Positions 21,581 to 23,892 of a stretch of DNA of 23,892 bases are shown here, piece after piece; position 1 is the first letter of the stretch, and each line of letters starts with the position of its first letter. Under the pieces are notes generated by a model that was not told the origin of the DNA, did not search any database, and was given only the letters and a program-made list of their open reading frames with translations. Both the position numbers and the translations under genes were made by a program. The DNA lies in assembly GCA_902793515.1 (NCBI GenBank), contig CADBDO010000026.1:1-23892 (forward strand), written 5' to 3'. This DNA is from an uncultured Erysipelotrichaceae bacterium (lineage in GTDB: Bacteria > Bacillota_I > Bacilli_A > RFN20 > CAG-826).

Positions 21581-21922
21581 CTAATCGATGTATCCGATCA
21601 TCACGCTTCTTGACACCTCGAGAACCATGGTGTCGCGAGAAATGATGATGGGTTCGTATTTGCGGACGACGACGAATTCGATGATTCCCCCTACTTCGAC
21701 ATAATCCTTGCCAATAGGCAAGATGTCCGCTTTAGCGCATTCCCTCACGTAATTCCTGGTCTGTTTGCTAATGCCGCCCTCTAAAGAGATAAGGTGGCCC
21801 GCTGTGACTGCGGCCGTGTCGAGAACGCTATAGATTTGTTGGATGGTTGTCAGGTCGCCGACATAGGCCATGACCTGAATCGAGAAAAACAAAGAAAGAA
21901 GAAAACCTAAACTAGATCCCAT
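21581..21922 (-). CDS. TadE-like pilus-locus protein
   Basis: 113 residues from ATG 21922, overlapping the TadC gene end by 11 nt; a TTG two codons upstream is less likely. An N-terminal hydrophobic helix (1-21, MGSSLGFLLSLFFSIQVMAY) is followed by TIQQIYSVLDTAAVTAGHLISLEGGI, then a soluble beta part ending in VLEVSRSVMIGYID. Size, single N-terminal helix and place after TadB/TadC fit a TadE-like pseudopilin, but sequence similarity is not obvious to me. GGGGA lies about 10 nt upstream. Confidence 0.6.
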   Translation of the reverse strand: MGSSLGFLLSLFFSIQVMAYVGDLTTIQQIYSVLDTAAVTAGHLISLEGGISKQTRNYVRECAKADILPIGKDYVEVGGIIEFVVVRKYEPIIISRDTMVLEVSRSVMIGYID

Positions 21923-22601
21923 ATGCAAGATTCCCCATGATTACGACGATTGCGACGATGATTAGGCCCATCGTCAAGGCGCTGTCTGCCAAAGGCAGGA
22001 AGTTGTTGTTATTGAGAGTGCTTTCGAATTTGCTGAGCTCGTATTTCCTTTTCTCCGCGGCCACGGAAGAGAAGACGCTTTCGAATTGCTGGATGTAGGT
22101 GGAAGAGCCACCTTCGTTGCCCATCTTGTAGATGCTTATCATCACTTGGCGGATCTCTAGGCTCTTGAAATGTTCGGAGAAAGTTAGATACGGCTTCACG
22201 CTTTTGTCTTTGTCGATTTCCTCTAGGAGCGTCCTTAGGAGGTCGCTCATGTCCGGTGAGCTATAACGAATGCAGTCTTCCAAGGCGTTATAGACCGGCC
22301 TACCGTTGCCAACGAAGATCTTGAAATAGGAGAAAACGTGAACGAATTCCTTCTCAAGAGCCTCATATTTGACCTTCTTGACTCTCGAGGCTTTTCCTAA
22401 GAGGAAATAGTCTCCTACAATCGCTAGAAGGATGATCGATAACGAAGCGATTAAGACCTTGGTCACTTTGTAGGCGAAGAAAGCGACCGCGATGAGAAAG
22501 ATGTTGCCAACAATCATGAGGGCGATCTCTTTCTTTGGGTTTAAGCCAGCTTCTTTGAGAGTGAGAGCCCAGGGCTTTTTCGGTTTTTTCTTTTTCTTCA
22601 T
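21912..22601 (-). CDS. tadC: TadC-like inner-membrane pilus platform protein
   Basis: 229 residues. A basic N-terminus (MKKKKKPKKPWALTLKEAGL), a helix pair at about 27-67, a cytoplasmic T2SSF-type helical domain (about 75-195, with FVHVFSYFKIFVGNGRPVYNALED and LEIRQVMISIYKMGNEGG) and a C-terminal helix (about 206-228). TadB and TadC proteins form the membrane platform driven by the TadA ATPase. Its start is 1 nt past the TadB stop, with AGGAAA upstream. It is shorter than typical TadC (about 300). Confidence 0.78.
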   Translation of the reverse strand: MKKKKKPKKPWALTLKEAGLNPKKEIALMIVGNIFLIAVAFFAYKVTKVLIASLSIILLAIVGDYFLLGKASRVKKVKYEALEKEFVHVFSYFKIFVGNGRPVYNALEDCIRYSSPDMSDLLRTLLEEIDKDKSVKPYLTFSEHFKSLEIRQVMISIYKMGNEGGSSTYIQQFESVFSSVAAEKRKYELSKFESTLNNNNFLPLADSALTMGLIIVAIVVIMGNLAYGI

Positions 22602-22602
22602 G

Positions 22603-23301
22603 TCATTTCCTTTCTAGGCTCATCTTCTCGCCTGTGTATGACCTTACGTAAATGTAGAAAGAGATGATCGCGATGATGAAGTAGGCTGAAGCCGTTAAGA
22701 GATAAGGGATGTTCCTCGTCAATGTGTCGTAGAAGTTCGATAAGCCAAAGCGGAGGAAGGCCAAGACAACGGTGCTCAGGAACCAAAGAGAACCATATTG
22801 GACGAGGGATTTCTTTCTGATGGTCTCTAAGGAGTTGTTCTTTTCCTCGTTGAAGGTCGCTTCGTTAAGCAAAGGCGAGGCAATCTCAATGAGGTCCCCT
22901 CCCTCCTCGATATAGGCTTTGACGATGGAGAGAAAGACGTGATAGATGTCTTCCTCAAAATACCTAGGGAGATATTCGAGTTTCTCCATCGTGGTCATTA
23001 CGGCTATAGATTCAAGAACGGCTTTCTCCTCCCCTTTTGCATCAATCGTGGCGTCCTCAAAGGCCTGGTCGAGCGATGATGTGACCGAAAGCGAGATGAT
23101 GAAGTGATTGATGAAGTTGAACACTTCATGGTGTTTCCTCCTTTTGTCGAGATACCTTTTGATGAGGGGCTTAATGAAAACGAAAGAGATGACGAAATAG
23201 GAAAGGAAGACGATGCCGGCGATCATGACGGAGCTCGTCGTCACGTAGGCGATGACCCCAAAATAGAAGGACAGAAACAAGTAAGCGAAGATGCCTTTCA
23301 T
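22603..23301 (-). CDS. tadB: TadB-like inner-membrane pilus platform protein
   Basis: 232 residues. Two N-terminal helices (about 4-47), a cytoplasmic helical domain (about 55-165, with VFNFINHFIISLSVTSSLDQAFED and YIEEGGDLIEIASPLLNEA) and two C-terminal helices (about 170-222). The middle segment matches the T2SSF platform domain of TadB proteins. It overlaps the TadA gene by 4 nt (ATGA) and is followed by tadC after 1 nt, so the pilus assembly genes are one transcript. Function: platform through which subunits are moved into the filament. Confidence 0.8.
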   Translation of the reverse strand: MKGIFAYLFLSFYFGVIAYVTTSSVMIAGIVFLSYFVISFVFIKPLIKRYLDKRRKHHEVFNFINHFIISLSVTSSLDQAFEDATIDAKGEEKAVLESIAVMTTMEKLEYLPRYFEEDIYHVFLSIVKAYIEEGGDLIEIASPLLNEATFNEEKNNSLETIRKKSLVQYGSLWFLSTVVLAFLRFGLSNFYDTLTRNIPYLLTASAYFIIAIISFYIYVRSYTGEKMSLERK

Positions 23302-23892
23302 GCCTTTTCTCCTTTCGTATAGAGCACGGTTATCTTTTTGCTCTTCTCATCTAAATGCCCAATCTCCTTGATATAGCGCCGTATTGAGCCATCTGGCGCG
23401 TTTTCCTTCTCGACATAGACGAAATAGCGAAGGTGTCTCGAAATGTCTTCCATGAGCTCGTCTTTGAAGAGCCTCCTGTTACCAATCATCGCAAGCCTGG
23501 CGACGCGATCAGGCATGGCCCTTAGCTTTTCGGCGTGGATTGTGGTGATGATGGGGTGTCCGCTCATGGCGCTAAGAAGGGCATCGAGCATCTCTTCCCC
23601 TCTGGCCTCAGCGATGACGATGTAATCCGGATCGTTTCTTAAGGCGTTCTTGATGAGGGAGGAGAAAGACGCCCCTCTCCCTTGCTCGTTCACTAACCAG
23701 GTTGTTAGATCGATGTTCTCGTTCTCAACCATGTCGAGTTCCTCAACGTTGTCGATGACGATGACCCTGGTGCACGGAGCCATGTTCTGAAGGAGCCATT
23801 TCTGGAGTTCGGTTTTGCCGCTAGAGACCTTTCCTCCAATGACAATCGATTCGCCGTTTTTGATCAAACGACGCAGGATTTGCATGGATTTT
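23298..23892 (-). CDS. tadA: TadA/CpaF pilus-assembly ATPase, C-terminal part (cut by window edge)
   Basis: About 198 codons are in the window; the frame stays open to the edge, so the ATG at 23885 is internal. Walker A: GGKVSSGKTE. The Asp-box region gives VIVIDNVEELDM, the Walker B segment is DYIVIAEARGEEMLDAL, and the His box is GHPIITTIHAE. These are the marks of type II/IV secretion ATPases of the CpaF/TadA group. It powers filament assembly at the membrane through TadB/TadC. The missing N-terminal domain lies to the right of the window. First visible gene of the pilus operon. Confidence 0.9.
   Translation of the reverse strand, partial: KSMQILRRLIKNGESIVIGGKVSSGKTELQKWLLQNMAPCTRVIVIDNVEELDMVENENIDLTTWLVNEQGRGASFSSLIKNALRNDPDYIVIAEARGEEMLDALLSAMSGHPIITTIHAEKLRAMPDRVARLAMIGNRRLFKDELMEDISRHLRYFVYVEKENAPDGSIRRYIKEIGHLDEKSKKITVLYTKGEKA

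Noticed and set aside
1..23892. CRISPR array, insertion sequence or transposase
   Set aside because: No regularly spaced direct repeats, no transposase-like protein and no terminal inverted repeats were seen.
1..23892. Mollicute code 4 (TGA as Trp)
   Set aside because: TGA ends several clear genes, for example in the ATGA overlaps of both sigma genes, and the tRNA-Trp has anticodon CCA.

Overview
The window looks like a chromosome segment of an uncultured low-to-mid GC member of the Bacillota, probably a Bacilli-related gut lineage close to the Mollicutes/Erysipelotrichia grade. Reasons: strong AGGAGG-type ribosome binding sites, compact operons with ATGA stop/start overlaps, TTG-17-TATAAT promoters, Rho-independent terminators, lipoproteins, a Tad-like pilus locus without outer-membrane parts, and no sign of LPS genes. 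TGA is a normal stop here, so the code is 11, not 4. The lineage call is inference.

Layout, left to right. (1) 1-316: start of a family 8 glycosyltransferase, cut by the window edge. (2) 429-2389, minus: an ECF-type sigma factor overlapping a membrane-anchored serpin. (3) 2632-4657, minus: an unrecognised membrane protein and a RhuM-type DNA-binding protein with a C-terminal phospholipase-D-like domain, then tRNA-Trp. (4) 4936-7824, minus: a potassium uptake operon with two separate RCK subunits and a TrkH channel. (5) 7833-9166, minus: a sirtuin and a DUF5662 protein. (6) 9211-9447, plus: tRNA-Asn followed by a tRNA-Glu that has lost its D arm and half its anticodon arm. (7) 9494-11436, plus: a second, diverged ECF sigma/membrane serpin pair. 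(8) 11502-15824, plus: a LuxE/LuxC fatty-aldehyde pair without luciferase, followed by four tandem paralogous two-helix membrane proteins. (9) 15926-17582, plus: a secreted protein with a frameshift at its signal peptide and two lipoproteins. (10) 17649-21036, plus: an ammonium transporter fused to a PII domain, with repeated operator-like sites upstream, and an ArsB-type anion permease. (11) 21085-23892, minus: acyl carrier protein and a small Tad-like pilus locus (pilin-like protein, TadE-like, TadC, TadB and the TadA/CpaF C-terminus).

The most interesting candidate system is the repeated sigma-serpin unit. In both copies an ECF sigma gene overlaps, by the same 4-nt ATGA, a single-pass protein with a short cytoplasmic tail, one membrane helix and an external serpin domain. 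Genetic coupling to a transmembrane partner is the classic layout of an ECF sigma with its anti-sigma factor. I infer a signalling device in which cleavage of the serpin loop by an outside protease, or the resulting conformational change, is transmitted inward to free the sigma factor. This is not demonstrated by the sequence; the tails (about 35-40 residues) are short for a known anti-sigma domain.

A second theme is expression: several operon-first genes (sirtuin, RCK, LuxE, perhaps the anion permease and a lipoprotein) have a -10 box only 6-10 nt before the start codon and no ribosome binding site, suggesting leaderless mRNAs.
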